Assembly: GCF_900107485.1 (NCBI RefSeq)
Contig: NZ_FNQE01000008.1
Span: forward strand, 35,143-99,142
Origin: Proteiniborus ethanoligenes
Lineage (GTDB): Bacteria; Bacillota; Clostridia; Tissierellales; Proteiniboraceae
Direction of reading: 5' to 3'
DNA length: 64,000 bases
Below the pieces are notes generated by a model. It saw nothing but the letters and a program-made list of their open reading frames with translations, ran no database searches and was not told the origin of the DNA. A program made the translations under genes and the position numbers. Positions 35,732 to 44,977 of this stretch are shown here, one piece after another. The first letter of the stretch is position 1. Every line of letters begins with the position of its first letter.

Positions 35732-36838
35732 TTGGCAGAACCAAGAAAAACATCGCTTTATAATGCACATCTGAAATATGGTGGTAACATTGTAGATTAT
35801 GCAGGATGGGCATTACCAGTACAATATGAGGGCTTGACACAGGAGCATGAAGCAGTTAGAACAAGAGCAGGGATTTTTGATGTTTCCCATATGGGAGAAG
35901 TAGAAGTAACAGGACCGCAGGCATTTGATTTTATTCAGTACTTAGTTACAAATGACGTATCTGTACTTAATGACAATCAGATAGCATATAGTTTTATGTG
36001 TTATCCAGATGGAGGAGTTGTGGACGATCTTTTAGTTTACAAGTTCTCAAGAGACCATTACTTCCTAGTTATCAATGCAAGTAATGTGGAAAAAGACGTA
36101 GAGTGGATTAATCAACACGCAAAGGATTTCGATGTGACTGTAAAGAATCTTTCAGATGAAATATCTGAAATTGCTATCCAAGGACCAGAAGCAGAAAAGA
36201 TTCTTCAAAAACTTACTGACACAGATCTTTCTCAAATAGGATTTTTCTATTTAAAAAGAGATGTAAATGTAGCTGGAGCAAATTGTTTAATTTCAAGGAC
36301 TGGATATACTGGAGAAGATGGATTTGAGATTTACTTTGACCATGAGCATGCAGAAAGTCTATGGGAGAAGCTAATGGAAGCAGGTAAAGAAGAAGGGATT
36401 AGACCAGCGGGTCTTGGCTCAAGAGACACATTAAGATTTGAAGCTACACTTCCTCTATATGGAAACGAAATAAGTCAAGATATTACTCCATTAGAAGCAG
36501 GACTAGGAATGTTTGTAAAACTAAATAAAGATAATTTTATAGGAAAAGATGCCCTTGTAAAACAAAAAGCAGAAGGGCTAAAGAGAAAAGTAGTAGGTAT
36601 TGAAATGATAGATAAGGGCGTACCTAGACATGGCTATGAAGTTTATGCAGATGATAAGAAAATAGGCTTTGTAACTACAGGATATTTCTCTCCTACTTTA
36701 AAGAGAAATATAGGCTTTGCAATGCTAGATATGGACTATACAGCTTTAGAAACGCCTATTGAAATCAAAGTAAGAAACAGAACATTAAAAGCTAAGGTAG
36801 TAAGCAAGACATTCTATCAAAAGCATTATAAAAAATAA
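35732..36838 (+). CDS. gcvT: Glycine cleavage system T protein (aminomethyltransferase)
   Basis: A 368-residue folate-dependent enzyme that takes the methylene group and ammonia from aminomethyl-lipoyl GcvH onto tetrahydrofolate. The start is TTG 35732 with AAGGAGGAG before it. Family blocks include '[19 protein letters not shown]', '[13 protein letters not shown]', '[15 protein letters not shown]', '[18 protein letters not shown]' and '[18 protein letters not shown]'. It is the first gene of the riboswitch-controlled gcv operon and is not fused to gcvP, unlike in some Clostridia. Confidence 0.96.
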   Translation: MAEPRKTSLYNAHLKYGGNIVDYAGWALPVQYEGLTQEHEAVRTRAGIFDVSHMGEVEVTGPQAFDFIQYLVTNDVSVLNDNQIAYSFMCYPDGGVVDDLLVYKFSRDHYFLVINASNVEKDVEWINQHAKDFDVTVKNLSDEISEIAIQGPEAEKILQKLTDTDLSQIGFFYLKRDVNVAGANCLISRTGYTGEDGFEIYFDHEHAESLWEKLMEAGKEEGIRPAGLGSRDTLRFEATLPLYGNEISQDITPLEAGLGMFVKLNKDNFIGKDALVKQKAEGLKRKVVGIEMIDKGVPRHGYEVYADDKKIGFVTTGYFSPTLKRNIGFAMLDMDYTALETPIEIKVRNRTLKAKVVSKTFYQKHYKK

Positions 36839-36886
36839 AACAATATAAAAAAATAAAAAAGGATTAAATTTAAGGAGGAGTTTTTT

Positions 36887-37270
36887 ATGAAAATAGTAGA
36901 AGGTCTATTATATTCAAATGATCATGAGTGGATAAAAGTAGAAGGAAAAGAAGCTTATATTGGAATTACAGATTTTGCACAACATAAGCTAGGGGAAATC
37001 GTTTATGTTGAATTACCTCAAGTTGATGACGAACTAAATGCAGGAGATGTTTTCTCTGTAGTTGAATCAGTTAAAGCTGCTTCAGATTCTTATCTTCCTG
37101 TATCAGGTAGAGTTGTTGAGGTAAATGAAGATTTAGATGGAGAACCAGGCTTAATCAACGAAGATCCATATGCTAACTGGATTGTAAAAATTGAACTTAC
37201 AGATGAATCTGAATTAGAAGAATTAATGAATGCTGAGGAATACGAAGACTTCTGTAGTAAGGAGGAATAG
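36887..37270 (+). CDS. gcvH: Glycine cleavage system H protein
   Basis: A 127-residue lipoylated carrier that shuttles the aminomethyl group between P, T and L proteins. The lipoylation lysine is in '[18 protein letters not shown]', and the opening '[19 protein letters not shown]' is canonical. AAGGAGGAG precedes the ATG. The gcvPA gene begins one base after its stop. No dihydrolipoyl dehydrogenase (L protein) gene is in the window. Confidence 0.97.
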   Translation: MKIVEGLLYSNDHEWIKVEGKEAYIGITDFAQHKLGEIVYVELPQVDDELNAGDVFSVVESVKAASDSYLPVSGRVVEVNEDLDGEPGLINEDPYANWIVKIELTDESELEELMNAEEYEDFCSKEE

Positions 37271-37271
37271 T

Positions 37272-38612
37272 ATGCACAGATTTATACCAAATACGGAGGC
37301 AGACAAGAAGCTAATGCTGGATAGTATAGGTGTAAGCTCTATAGAGGACTTGTTCTCCGATATACCAGCTAACTTAAAGTTGAATAGAAAGCTTAACATA
37401 GGCAAGGCTATGTCAGAAATGGAGATTATATCTCATATGAATGGACTTGCAGAAAAAAATAAAAGCGCAAAGGATTTGACATGCTTTTTAGGAGCAGGAG
37501 CTTATGATCACTACATTCCATCTATAGTAAAGCATCTTGCCATGAGATCAGAGTTTTATACTGCCTATACTCCTTATCAGCCTGAAATAAGCCAAGGAAC
37601 ATTGCAAATAATCTTTGAATATCAAACAATGATAACTAATCTTACAGGCATGGATGTAACTAATGCATCTATGTATGATGGACCTACTGCAGCAGCAGAG
37701 GCGGCTATAATGGCATGTGATAGTACTAGACGTAACTCAATTATAGTATCAAAAACAGTTAATCCAGAGACTAGAAAGGTTCTGAAAACTTATTTAGGAG
37801 TAAGAAACATAGAGCTAATAGAAGTAGATATGGTTGATGGTGTTACAGATGTAGAGAAACTAAAATCTCTAGTAGATAAAAATACTGCTGGAGTAATAGT
37901 TCAAAGTCCAAACTTCTTTGGAATAATTGAAGATGTAACTGAAGTAGAGAAAATAGTTCACGAAAACAAAGCTAATTTTATCATGTATGTAGATCCTATT
38001 TCACTAGGCATATTGAAAACACCTAGAGATTTAGGTGCAGATATAGTAGTAGGTGAAGGTCAATCCTTAGGAAATAGGCTTAATTATGGTGGTCCATACT
38101 TAGGATTCTTGGCTGCTAGCTCAAAGCTTGTTAGAAAACTTCCAGGAAGAATAGTAGGTCAATCCATAGACACAGATGGGAAGAGAGCATTTGTTCTTAC
38201 TCTGCAAGCCAGAGAGCAGCATATAAGAAGATATAAGGCAACCTCAAACATATGCTCAAACCAAGGCTTAAACATGGTTATGGCTGCAATATACATGATA
38301 ACCATGGGCAAACAAGGATTAAGAGAGGCAGCACTACAAAGCACACAAAAAGCTCACTATGCATATAATGAAATCCTTAAATCAGGGAAATTCAAGCCAT
38401 TATTCGACAAACCATTCTTTAAAGAGTTTGCGGTTACTAGTGAAATGGATGCTAGCAATGTAAATAAGGAACTCTTAAGCAAAGGAATTCTTGGAGGATA
38501 TGAGCTTAGAAAAGAATACAATGAATTTAGTAATGGACTTCTTTTGTGCGTAACAGAAAAGAGAACAAAAGAAGAAATTGATAGTTTAGCAAAAGCTTTG
38601 GAGGTGATGTAG
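37272..38612 (+). CDS. gcvPA: Glycine dehydrogenase (decarboxylating) subunit 1
   Basis: A 446-residue half of the PLP-dependent P protein, which decarboxylates glycine and loads aminomethyl onto GcvH. It has '[20 protein letters not shown]', '[18 protein letters not shown]' and '[20 protein letters not shown]', all standard for the alpha subunit, which lacks the PLP lysine. ATG 37272 is chosen because AAGGAGG overlaps the end of gcvH directly before it. gcvPB starts one base after the stop, so the two halves are translationally coupled. Confidence 0.95.
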   Translation: MHRFIPNTEADKKLMLDSIGVSSIEDLFSDIPANLKLNRKLNIGKAMSEMEIISHMNGLAEKNKSAKDLTCFLGAGAYDHYIPSIVKHLAMRSEFYTAYTPYQPEISQGTLQIIFEYQTMITNLTGMDVTNASMYDGPTAAAEAAIMACDSTRRNSIIVSKTVNPETRKVLKTYLGVRNIELIEVDMVDGVTDVEKLKSLVDKNTAGVIVQSPNFFGIIEDVTEVEKIVHENKANFIMYVDPISLGILKTPRDLGADIVVGEGQSLGNRLNYGGPYLGFLAASSKLVRKLPGRIVGQSIDTDGKRAFVLTLQAREQHIRRYKATSNICSNQGLNMVMAAIYMITMGKQGLREAALQSTQKAHYAYNEILKSGKFKPLFDKPFFKEFAVTSEMDASNVNKELLSKGILGGYELRKEYNEFSNGLLLCVTEKRTKEEIDSLAKALEVM

Positions 38613-38613
38613 T

Positions 38614-40071
38614 ATGCTAAGAAAATATGATAGCTTAATATTTGAAATCTCCAGAGAAGGAAGAACTGCTTATAGCCTTCCGCAAAATGATGTAAATGAG
38701 CTTCCATTAGATTCTCTTATACCAAGCCAATTTTTAAATGAAAAGGAAGTTGATTTACCAGAAGTTAGTGAAGTAGATGTAGTAAGACACTTTACTAATC
38801 TTTCAAATAAAAACTATGGTGTAGATACTGGATTCTATCCATTGGGTTCATGTACTATGAAATATAATCCTAAAATAAATGAAGATATGGCTGCATTAGA
38901 CAAATTTGCTGACCTTCATCCGTATCAGCCTGAGGATACTGTGCAAGGAGCACTAGAGCTTCTATACAATCTTGAAAAATATCTTTCTGAAATTTCTGGT
39001 ATGGCTAGAACTACTTTACAGCCAGCAGCAGGTGCTCATGGAGAGCTTGTAGGCCTTATGGTAATAAAAGCTTACCATGAATCAAGAGGAGACAAAAAGA
39101 GAACAAAGATAATAGTTCCAGATTCAGCACATGGAACAAATCCTTCGAGTGCACAGGTCGCAGGTTTTGATATTGTAGAGATTAAATCAGACAAATATGG
39201 TGCAGTAGATATGGAAGCACTTAAAGCTGTATTAAGTGATGAAATAGCAGGGCTTATGCTTACTAACCCAAGTACTCTTGGATTGTTTGAAAAGAATATT
39301 AAAGAAATAGCTGACCTTGTACATGAGGCTGGCGGCTTGTTGTACTATGACGGCGCAAATATGAATGCTATCATGGGAATTACAAGACCTGGAGATATGG
39401 GCTTTGATGTAATGCATTATAATCTACACAAAACCTTCTCAACACCACATGGTGGCGGAGGACCTGGAAGTGGTCCAGTTGGAGTAAGAGAAGACCTAGC
39501 TAGGTTCCTTCCTTGTCCAATGGTAGAGAAAAAAGGTGACAAATATGTTTTAGATTATGATTGTCCAGATTCAATAGGAAAGGTTAAAGGCTTCTACGGG
39601 CACTTTGGAGTAAATGTAAGAGCATATACCTATATACTTTCAATGGGAGCAGAAGGACTTAAGGAAGCTAGCGAAGTAGCTGTATTAAATGCAAACTATA
39701 TGATGAATAAGCTTAAGCATCACTTCTATTTACCACTAGATCAGGTTTGCAAGCATGAGTTTGTATTAGGTGGACTAAAGGAAGATAACTTAGAAGTATC
39801 TACATTAGATATTGCTAAGAGACTATTAGATTACGGATACCATCCACCAACAGTTTACTTCCCATTAATAGTCGACCAGGCTATAATGGTAGAGCCAACT
39901 GAAACTGAAAGTAAGGAAACTCTAGATAGCTTCATAGAAGCTATGATACAAATAGCTGAAGAAGCAGAAAAAGATCCACAAATACTAAAAGGTGCACCAC
40001 ATGATACACCAGTTAGAAGAATAGACGAAGCAAAAGCTGCAAAAGATCTTATCTTGAAGTGGAGTAAATAG
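38614..40071 (+). CDS. gcvPB: Glycine dehydrogenase (decarboxylating) subunit 2
   Basis: The 485-residue catalytic half of the P protein. The PLP-binding lysine is in '[20 protein letters not shown]', and '[18 protein letters not shown]' and '[20 protein letters not shown]' are also conserved. It needs subunit 1 for activity. GGAGGTG precedes the start. A hairpin with a short T-tract follows the stop and separates it from the selenoprotein gene. Confidence 0.96.
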   Translation: MLRKYDSLIFEISREGRTAYSLPQNDVNELPLDSLIPSQFLNEKEVDLPEVSEVDVVRHFTNLSNKNYGVDTGFYPLGSCTMKYNPKINEDMAALDKFADLHPYQPEDTVQGALELLYNLEKYLSEISGMARTTLQPAAGAHGELVGLMVIKAYHESRGDKKRTKIIVPDSAHGTNPSSAQVAGFDIVEIKSDKYGAVDMEALKAVLSDEIAGLMLTNPSTLGLFEKNIKEIADLVHEAGGLLYYDGANMNAIMGITRPGDMGFDVMHYNLHKTFSTPHGGGGPGSGPVGVREDLARFLPCPMVEKKGDKYVLDYDCPDSIGKVKGFYGHFGVNVRAYTYILSMGAEGLKEASEVAVLNANYMMNKLKHHFYLPLDQVCKHEFVLGGLKEDNLEVSTLDIAKRLLDYGYHPPTVYFPLIVDQAIMVEPTETESKETLDSFIEAMIQIAEEAEKDPQILKGAPHDTPVRRIDEAKAAKDLILKWSK

Positions 40072-40080
40072 TTTATACTT

Positions 40081-40115
40081 AGTTCAGGTAAAGCATCTTT
40101 ACCTGAACTTTTCTA
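40081..40115 (+). terminator. Terminator or attenuator between gcvPB and the selenoprotein gene
   Basis: A perfect 12-base-pair stem AGTTCAGGTAAA / TTTACCTGAACT, with a five-base loop followed by TTTCTATTATT. Only about 30 bases separate it from the next start codon, leaving no room for a new promoter after it. It therefore probably trims, rather than ends, the gcv transcript. Confidence 0.75.
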
Positions 40116-40145
40116 TTATTATATGAACAGGAGGAGAAAAAAGAT

Positions 40146-40445
40146 ATGTTATTTGCACATGATGGCGATGTTGAAAAAGCACTAAAGCAAAGTATAGCTG
40201 CTTCTATTAAAGAAAGACTAGATACTATGTGTGACACCTGAAACCCTGGTGCTGTAATGGCAACCGCCTGGGGCGTAAAGGAAAATGTTGACTTAGCACA
40301 TGCAGAAGCAGTTCAAGCTTATGTAAGAGGCCTAACAGATACAGAAATTCAGATGGAAGATGGACCAAAAGTTACCTTCTTGAAAGGTGATGTAAAGATA
40401 AAACCAGACCAAGCCATATTGATATATAGATATGTGATTAAATAA
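40146..40445 (+). CDS. CxxU-type small selenoprotein, unrecognised family (in-frame UGA read as Sec)
   Basis: A 99-residue protein read through an in-frame UGA at 40239-40241, giving the motif C29-D-T-U32 in 'MCDTUNPGAVMATAWG'. A CxxU pair is the classic redox pair of thiol oxidoreductase selenoproteins. Support: AGGAGGAG sits just before ATG 40146, the frame is open for 31 codons before and 67 after the UGA, coding quality is even on both sides, and GC-rich hairpins follow the UGA. Conventional calling would start at ATG 40257 and lose the redox site, although that ATG has no ribosome site. It follows the gcv operon, so a link to glycine metabolism, perhaps reducing the lipoyl system or glycine reductase, is inferred. 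I do not recognise the family, and no Sec machinery is in the window. Confidence 0.82.
40239..40275 (+). promoter_or_regulatory. Candidate bacterial SECIS element
   Basis: The region starts at the Sec UGA. Two alternative hairpins are visible. In one, CCC (40244-40246) pairs with GGG (40270-40272) around an inner GGUGC/GCAACC stem, with an apical loop at 40253-40259. The other is a compact CGCC-UGG-GGCG hairpin at 40265-40275, whose loop has a G in the first two bases at a distance typical of bacterial SECIS elements. Both cannot form at once, and which one SelB uses is not decided here. Confidence 0.5.
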
Positions 40446-40455
40446 AACAAAAGCT

Positions 40456-40490
40456 AAGGGCATATCGTTTTGATATGCCCTTGATATTTA
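40456..40490 (+). terminator. Terminator after the selenoprotein gene
   Basis: An 11-base-pair stem AAGGGCATATC / GATATGCCCTT with a GTTTT loop, lying between convergent genes. This would be the true end of the gcv transcript. Confidence 0.82.
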
Positions 40491-40508
40491 TTACAGATGT
40501 CTTTGAAA

Positions 40509-42614
40509 TTAGTAGTACAATAGATTAGTTACATCATCATCTATTTTTATATTCTTTTCCTTACCGTTATAAAGCCAAAGCTCTGCATCTCCTCTGCTTT
40601 CTCTGTATTCCTTAGTAAATAAAACTTCATTAGGACTTCTATAGAAATAATGATTTACATCATCAGATATTACTTTTTTCTCAAAGTTTGAAATCCTAAC
40701 AAGTTTACCCATATATCTCTCATAATTATAGTCAGTCAGGCAAAGGATTACTTTATTATCCTCATCATAAAATACACTATACCAATTTACATTTTCTGCT
40801 ATTTTCTCGTTTCTATCATTAGTCTTTAGATATAAATCACCTAAGCTATTTTTTTCATCTTTTAGATAAATGACTTCTGAATCAGGGTAAACCTCAAAGT
40901 AGGTTACATCTGTAGCAATGGTCTCCTTATTGTCAGTGTTAGACAAATCATATTTATTAAGTAAATATCCCTTGCCTTCAACAAAATCCTTCATATATGC
41001 ATAATTATTATCCTCTGAAAAAACAATATAAAGGTAATCGTCTTTAGACAATACTAGTTTATTGCCATCACTTTTTGTATATCTATACAAATCTTTTTTC
41101 TGATTTACATTTTCCCAATAGTAGTTTTCAACAGCATATGCATTACTAAAATCAGAGATGTTACGTTTTGGCACCTCTTCTACAATATACTTAAAGTAAG
41201 TAATAGAGCTGTTTTCACTAGCATTCATTATTTGGGCTATACTGGATTCCACTTTCTCAGACTCCCCATCCCTATATATATATAAATCCTTTTTCACAAC
41301 ATGAGTTGGATTGTTTGCAATATAGTATCTAATCTCATCTCTCTCTTCTTTTCTATAATACTGTTCTAATGCACGATTATATGCAGCCATATCATAAACA
41401 GGGTAAGAATAATAATAGTAGTAATCATAATACAAAATGTAATTATCCTTATAAGGCATAGTCATAAATCTATCAGTAGCAGCCATATTATCATTTACAA
41501 TCTCTCTTAAGTCTACAGTTTCAACATAGGATTTAAGATAAACTATAGAGCCATCTTCTTGTATAGAGATTAAACTATCCATATCATTAAAAAGTTTAAT
41601 CTTATCCTTGCCCATTTCCTTTAGGTATAAATCATAACCAGAATCACCATTGCTTTTTGTATAGTAAATTTTTTCAAAATTATCAGTCACTTTAACTATT
41701 TCATTTATATCAGAATCTATTTTTTCCGTACTATCTTCTTTAGCTGTAAGGGCTATATAATAATCTCTTTCAGATACATTACTATTAACTCTACTATAAA
41801 GAATGTGTTTTCCATCATCTGAAATTTGAAAATCAGGGTATGCATCACCAGCAACTTTTATTTCTTTTTTCAAATCATTTATATACAAACTGCCACCATC
41901 ATCATAATTCCAGTTTTTCATATAAACTATGTATTTACCATCAAATGAGATATCAAATGCAGGAAGAATATTTGATGCTATCTTAATACCATATTTATCT
42001 GTGGACTTACCTTTTGGAGTTGTACCTACAATATTTCTTAAATATAAGTCAGCTACTTCATCATAGCCTTCACCTTCTCTTATATTTTGGAGAAATAGCA
42101 TTTTCTTACCATCCTTTGTGAACCTGAAAAATAACGAAGCTGCATCATCCTTGCTACTGGTAGCAAAATATGAAAAATCACCATAACCAAAAATATCATC
42201 ATACGTGTAGTCATCACAAAGCTTATCCGTAATAGGAGTTGCTTTATCTTTTCTAGTATCTCTTGCCACCAATTCGTTTTTCTTCATATATACAACAGGA
42301 TAGATGGCCTTTTTCCCATTAAACAAACCGAGGCCCTTTGCAAAAAAAATAGTAGCTGGTATTAAAAATATGAGTATAAGAGCTGCAGCTATAATAGGAG
42401 CTTTTTTTTGAAATAGCTTCTTTTTAGCTTTATTTTCATCAGTACTATGGGCTACTACATTTGTTTCTGCTTCTGTTTGACTTTGAACTAAACTGCTTTC
42501 TTGCTTTACCTCTACGGCCATATTCGTGTTAGAAGGGGGTTGAAGCTTGCTTCCACAAATACGACAGAATTTAGAGTTTTCATTGTTTTTCTCACCACAA
42601 TTAGAACAAAACAT
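40509..42614 (-). CDS. Zinc-ribbon membrane protein with extracytoplasmic TolB/propeller-like domain
   Basis: A 701-residue protein. It starts with a four-cysteine zinc ribbon (C3, C6, C17, C20), then has a linker, a transmembrane helix at about residues 70-92 ('APIIAAALILIFLIPATIFF') and a long extracytoplasmic part. That part is made of repeated short 'GDLYLKxxGxKxKxxxDV'-like segments ('SDDGKHILYSRVNSN', 'FDGKYIVYMKNWNYDDGG'), as in TolB/WD40-like beta-propellers. Cytoplasmic zinc ribbon plus external propeller is a known Firmicutes layout of unknown role, perhaps sensing or envelope-stress related. It is monocistronic and convergent with the selenoprotein gene. Confidence 0.78.
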   Translation of the reverse strand: MFCSNCGEKNNENSKFCRICGSKLQPPSNTNMAVEVKQESSLVQSQTEAETNVVAHSTDENKAKKKLFQKKAPIIAAALILIFLIPATIFFAKGLGLFNGKKAIYPVVYMKKNELVARDTRKDKATPITDKLCDDYTYDDIFGYGDFSYFATSSKDDAASLFFRFTKDGKKMLFLQNIREGEGYDEVADLYLRNIVGTTPKGKSTDKYGIKIASNILPAFDISFDGKYIVYMKNWNYDDGGSLYINDLKKEIKVAGDAYPDFQISDDGKHILYSRVNSNVSERDYYIALTAKEDSTEKIDSDINEIVKVTDNFEKIYYTKSNGDSGYDLYLKEMGKDKIKLFNDMDSLISIQEDGSIVYLKSYVETVDLREIVNDNMAATDRFMTMPYKDNYILYYDYYYYYSYPVYDMAAYNRALEQYYRKEERDEIRYYIANNPTHVVKKDLYIYRDGESEKVESSIAQIMNASENSSITYFKYIVEEVPKRNISDFSNAYAVENYYWENVNQKKDLYRYTKSDGNKLVLSKDDYLYIVFSEDNNYAYMKDFVEGKGYLLNKYDLSNTDNKETIATDVTYFEVYPDSEVIYLKDEKNSLGDLYLKTNDRNEKIAENVNWYSVFYDEDNKVILCLTDYNYERYMGKLVRISNFEKKVISDDVNHYFYRSPNEVLFTKEYRESRGDAELWLYNGKEKNIKIDDDVTNLLYY

Positions 42615-43010
42615 AATATGCCTCCTATAAATGACTTAATTTGTTTTTTTAACACATTCAATGCAAAAGCCTAAATAAGGATCTAATACTTGTGCCCAAA
42701 AACAGCCAGTAGAATAACTAGACTTAACTCTAACCTATATATTACATCACCCCCTAAAAGTCTATTCCAATTATATAGGTATAAAGTTCTACATAAAGTA
42801 ATAAAAACCTGCTAAAAAAGACCTTATTTGCTTTTAATTTCTTATAGTGGCTTTATATACTACATTTTTCGACTGTAGAAGGATTTACTGCCTGAAAATA
42901 TTAAACAAAAAATACTTCCATAGGACAAAACAATAGATTAAATAGTTTTGTTCTATGGAAACATTGTATATAATATATGTAGGATTAAATTTATAAGGAG
43001 GTACATGTTA
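42615..43010. other. Gene-free spacer with inverted repeat before hemolysin III gene
   Basis: A 396-base gap. The minus-strand gene's ribosome site is at its left end. At the right end an inverted repeat (42916-42931 with 42945-42960, 16 base pairs with one G-U) sits just before a TATAAT at about 42970 and overlaps the likely -35 region, so it may be an operator. I see no ORF or RNA gene in the middle. Confidence 0.55.
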
Positions 43011-43697
43011 ATGAAAGAAAAAAATAAGATCTTGGCCCTTGATGTCAACCAAATTTCGAGAAAGGCCTATTCCTTAAAAGAGGAAATAGCAAGTAGTATA
43101 ACTCATGGTATAGGAATTTTGTTTAGCATAGTCACCCTAACTATTTTACTGATATATGCCATATGGGACAAAAGCCCAATATCAATAGTCGCATTCAGTA
43201 TATATGGAGCTTGTTCTATTTGTCTATATACATCATCAACCCTATATCATAGCTTTCAAAATCAAAAGATAAAGAAGATACTTAGAGTATTTGATCATTC
43301 CTCAATATTTTTATTTATAGCAGGAACCTATACTCCAGTTGCCCTATTGTCCATGACAGGATATTGGAGAATAGGCATATTATCAGCTGTCTGGACCATA
43401 GCATTAATTGGTATTGGCTTTAAAATATTTACCTATAATAAATTTGATAAATTTAAAATGATTTCTGTGCTTATGTATGTACTTATGGGCTGGATAGTGG
43501 TTATTGCAATAAAGCCTATGCTACAGATGGTTCCAAAGGGATTTTTCATATGGCTATTAGCAGGTGGTATAATTTATACCTTGGGAACTATTTTTTATTC
43601 AATTAAGAAAATACCTTATAATCATGCTATATGGCACTTGTTTGTACTAGGTGGAAGTGTAATGCATTTTTTAGGCATATTTATATATTTAAAGTAA
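43011..43697 (+). CDS. Hemolysin III / PAQR-type membrane protein
   Basis: A 228-residue, seven-helix protein of the hemolysin III (TrhA/YqfA, PAQR) family. Hallmarks are 'EEIASSITHGIGILFSIV', 'LYTSSTLYHSF', 'FDHSSIFLFIAGTYTPVALL' and 'HAIWHLFVLGGSVMHFL', which supply the buried histidine, aspartate and serine residues of a zinc site. Bacterial members have been linked to membrane energetics and fluidity. ATG 43011 is preferred over the upstream ATG 43005 because AAGGAGG (42995-43001) then has a 9-base spacing. Confidence 0.93.
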   Translation: MKEKNKILALDVNQISRKAYSLKEEIASSITHGIGILFSIVTLTILLIYAIWDKSPISIVAFSIYGACSICLYTSSTLYHSFQNQKIKKILRVFDHSSIFLFIAGTYTPVALLSMTGYWRIGILSAVWTIALIGIGFKIFTYNKFDKFKMISVLMYVLMGWIVVIAIKPMLQMVPKGFFIWLLAGGIIYTLGTIFYSIKKIPYNHAIWHLFVLGGSVMHFLGIFIYLK

Positions 43698-43735
43698 ATA
43701 ATTTGATAGTTATTATATTTAAAGGAGGATAAGAG

Positions 43736-44548
43736 ATGAACACAAATGAAATAATGAAATTAGCACTGGATATGTCAGGATTTGATTATATCCCTGCTGA
43801 TTCTGAGATATATGTAGAAGGAAAAGGTATTAAAAAGATACTCTTTGGTATAGACATAGATAGTTCTGATTTGTACTATGCTAAGGCAAATGGATATGAT
43901 GCCGTAATAGCACATCATCCACAGGCAAGTATAATAAATGCCCATGAGGTCTATAAGGATCATGTAAAAGTAATGAATAAATATGGAGTACCTGAGGAAG
44001 CTGCCCAAAAAGCAATAGAGGATAAATATGAAATGTTGAAAATATCAGCTATGAGTGCAAATTATGATAGCACAATTTCAGTTGCTCAAATGCTCAATAT
44101 GCCATTTTTAAATATTCATCAGCCCTTAGATGAAATAGGCAGAAGACTTATGCAGGATAAAGTTGATCAAGTTTGTAAAGATGAAAATGCTACTCTTGAA
44201 GATGTAATAAAAGCACTGAGTAGCTTTAAAGAAATGCAAGTGGCAAGGACTAAAGTTGAGCTGCTTATAGGTGATGAAAATGGGAAAGCAGGAAAAACTG
44301 TAGTTGCACATGGTACTTACACAAACGGAGGATATGATGTTGCAAATGCTTACTTTGAAAATGGAGTAAATACTGTTGTATATATTCACATTACATACCC
44401 TGATTACATAAGGCTAAAAAAAGAGAATAAAGGTAATCTTATAGTATCAGGACATATAGCTAGTGATGCAGTTGGAATCAATCCTTTTGTAGAAGCATTA
44501 AGAGAAAAAGGTTTAGAGGTTACTACGGTAAAAGGAATAATAAAATAA
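43736..44548 (+). CDS. Nif3-like dinuclear metal hydrolase (DUF34)
   Basis: A 270-residue cytoplasmic protein of the Nif3/YbgI family. Metal-ligand histidines are in 'VIAHHPQASI' and near the C-terminus in 'VVYIHITYPDYI...GHIASDAVGINPF'. Some members are annotated as GTP cyclohydrolase 1 type 2, but the true substrate is generally unsettled. It is 38 bases behind the hemolysin III gene, probably in the same transcript, and a terminator follows. Confidence 0.85.
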   Translation: MNTNEIMKLALDMSGFDYIPADSEIYVEGKGIKKILFGIDIDSSDLYYAKANGYDAVIAHHPQASIINAHEVYKDHVKVMNKYGVPEEAAQKAIEDKYEMLKISAMSANYDSTISVAQMLNMPFLNIHQPLDEIGRRLMQDKVDQVCKDENATLEDVIKALSSFKEMQVARTKVELLIGDENGKAGKTVVAHGTYTNGGYDVANAYFENGVNTVVYIHITYPDYIRLKKENKGNLIVSGHIASDAVGINPFVEALREKGLEVTTVKGIIK

Positions 44549-44559
44549 ATTTCAGACTT

Positions 44560-44585
44560 AAGGATAGCAAATGCTATCCTTGTTT
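44560..44585 (+). terminator. Terminator after the Nif3-like gene
   Basis: AAGGATAGC / GCTATCCTT stem with a four-base loop, followed by TTGTTTTG. Confidence 0.88.
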
Positions 44586-44706
44586 TGTCTTGGAATAACT
44601 ATAAATTTAAATATTATATAATTTTAATTGAGAATTGATTTCAATCACATAATTTATTCCTAAATAGGGGTATATTTTATATATAGAAAGGATTGGAGGA
44701 ATATAT

Positions 44707-44934
44707 ATGAATAAAGTTATTTCTTTAAACGAAACTATATATGAGCTATGTAATAAGTATCCAGAAATAAAGGAAATATTAAGGGATTTAGGCTTTGTAG
44801 ACATAGTAAATCCAATTATGATGAACACTGCAGGGAGAGTAATGACCATACCTAAAGGAACACAAATGAAAAATATCCATATAGAAAAGGTAATAGAAAA
44901 ATTAAAGGAAAACAGCTTTGAAATAATTCAATAA
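44707..44934 (+). CDS. DUF1858 domain protein (ScdA-N-like)
   Basis: A 75-residue protein consisting of a DUF1858-type domain ('TIYELCNKYPEIKEILRDLGF'), which is also found at the N-terminus of the ScdA/RIC family of iron-sulfur repair proteins. GGAGG precedes the ATG. It sits directly before a DUF438-hemerythrin-PAS gene with a 43-base gap, so the two probably form one functional unit. An imperfect palindrome (ATTGAGA-N5-TTTCAAT region, 44627-44645) lies upstream and could be a Fur-like site. Confidence 0.85.
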   Translation: MNKVISLNETIYELCNKYPEIKEILRDLGFVDIVNPIMMNTAGRVMTIPKGTQMKNIHIEKVIEKLKENSFEIIQ

Positions 44935-44977
44935 TGAATATTGTAAAGAAAATTTTAATTATTAAGGAGGAATAAAA

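Noticed and set aside
40257..40445. Stand-alone 62-residue protein starting at ATG 40257
   Set aside because: It has no ribosome site, and the frame continues upstream through an in-frame UGA to a well-placed AGGAGGAG and ATG 40146. The selenoprotein reading explains more.
44627..44645. Fur box upstream of the DUF1858 gene
   Set aside because: Only an imperfect palindrome with 7 of 9 arm matches, and not enough to call a site.
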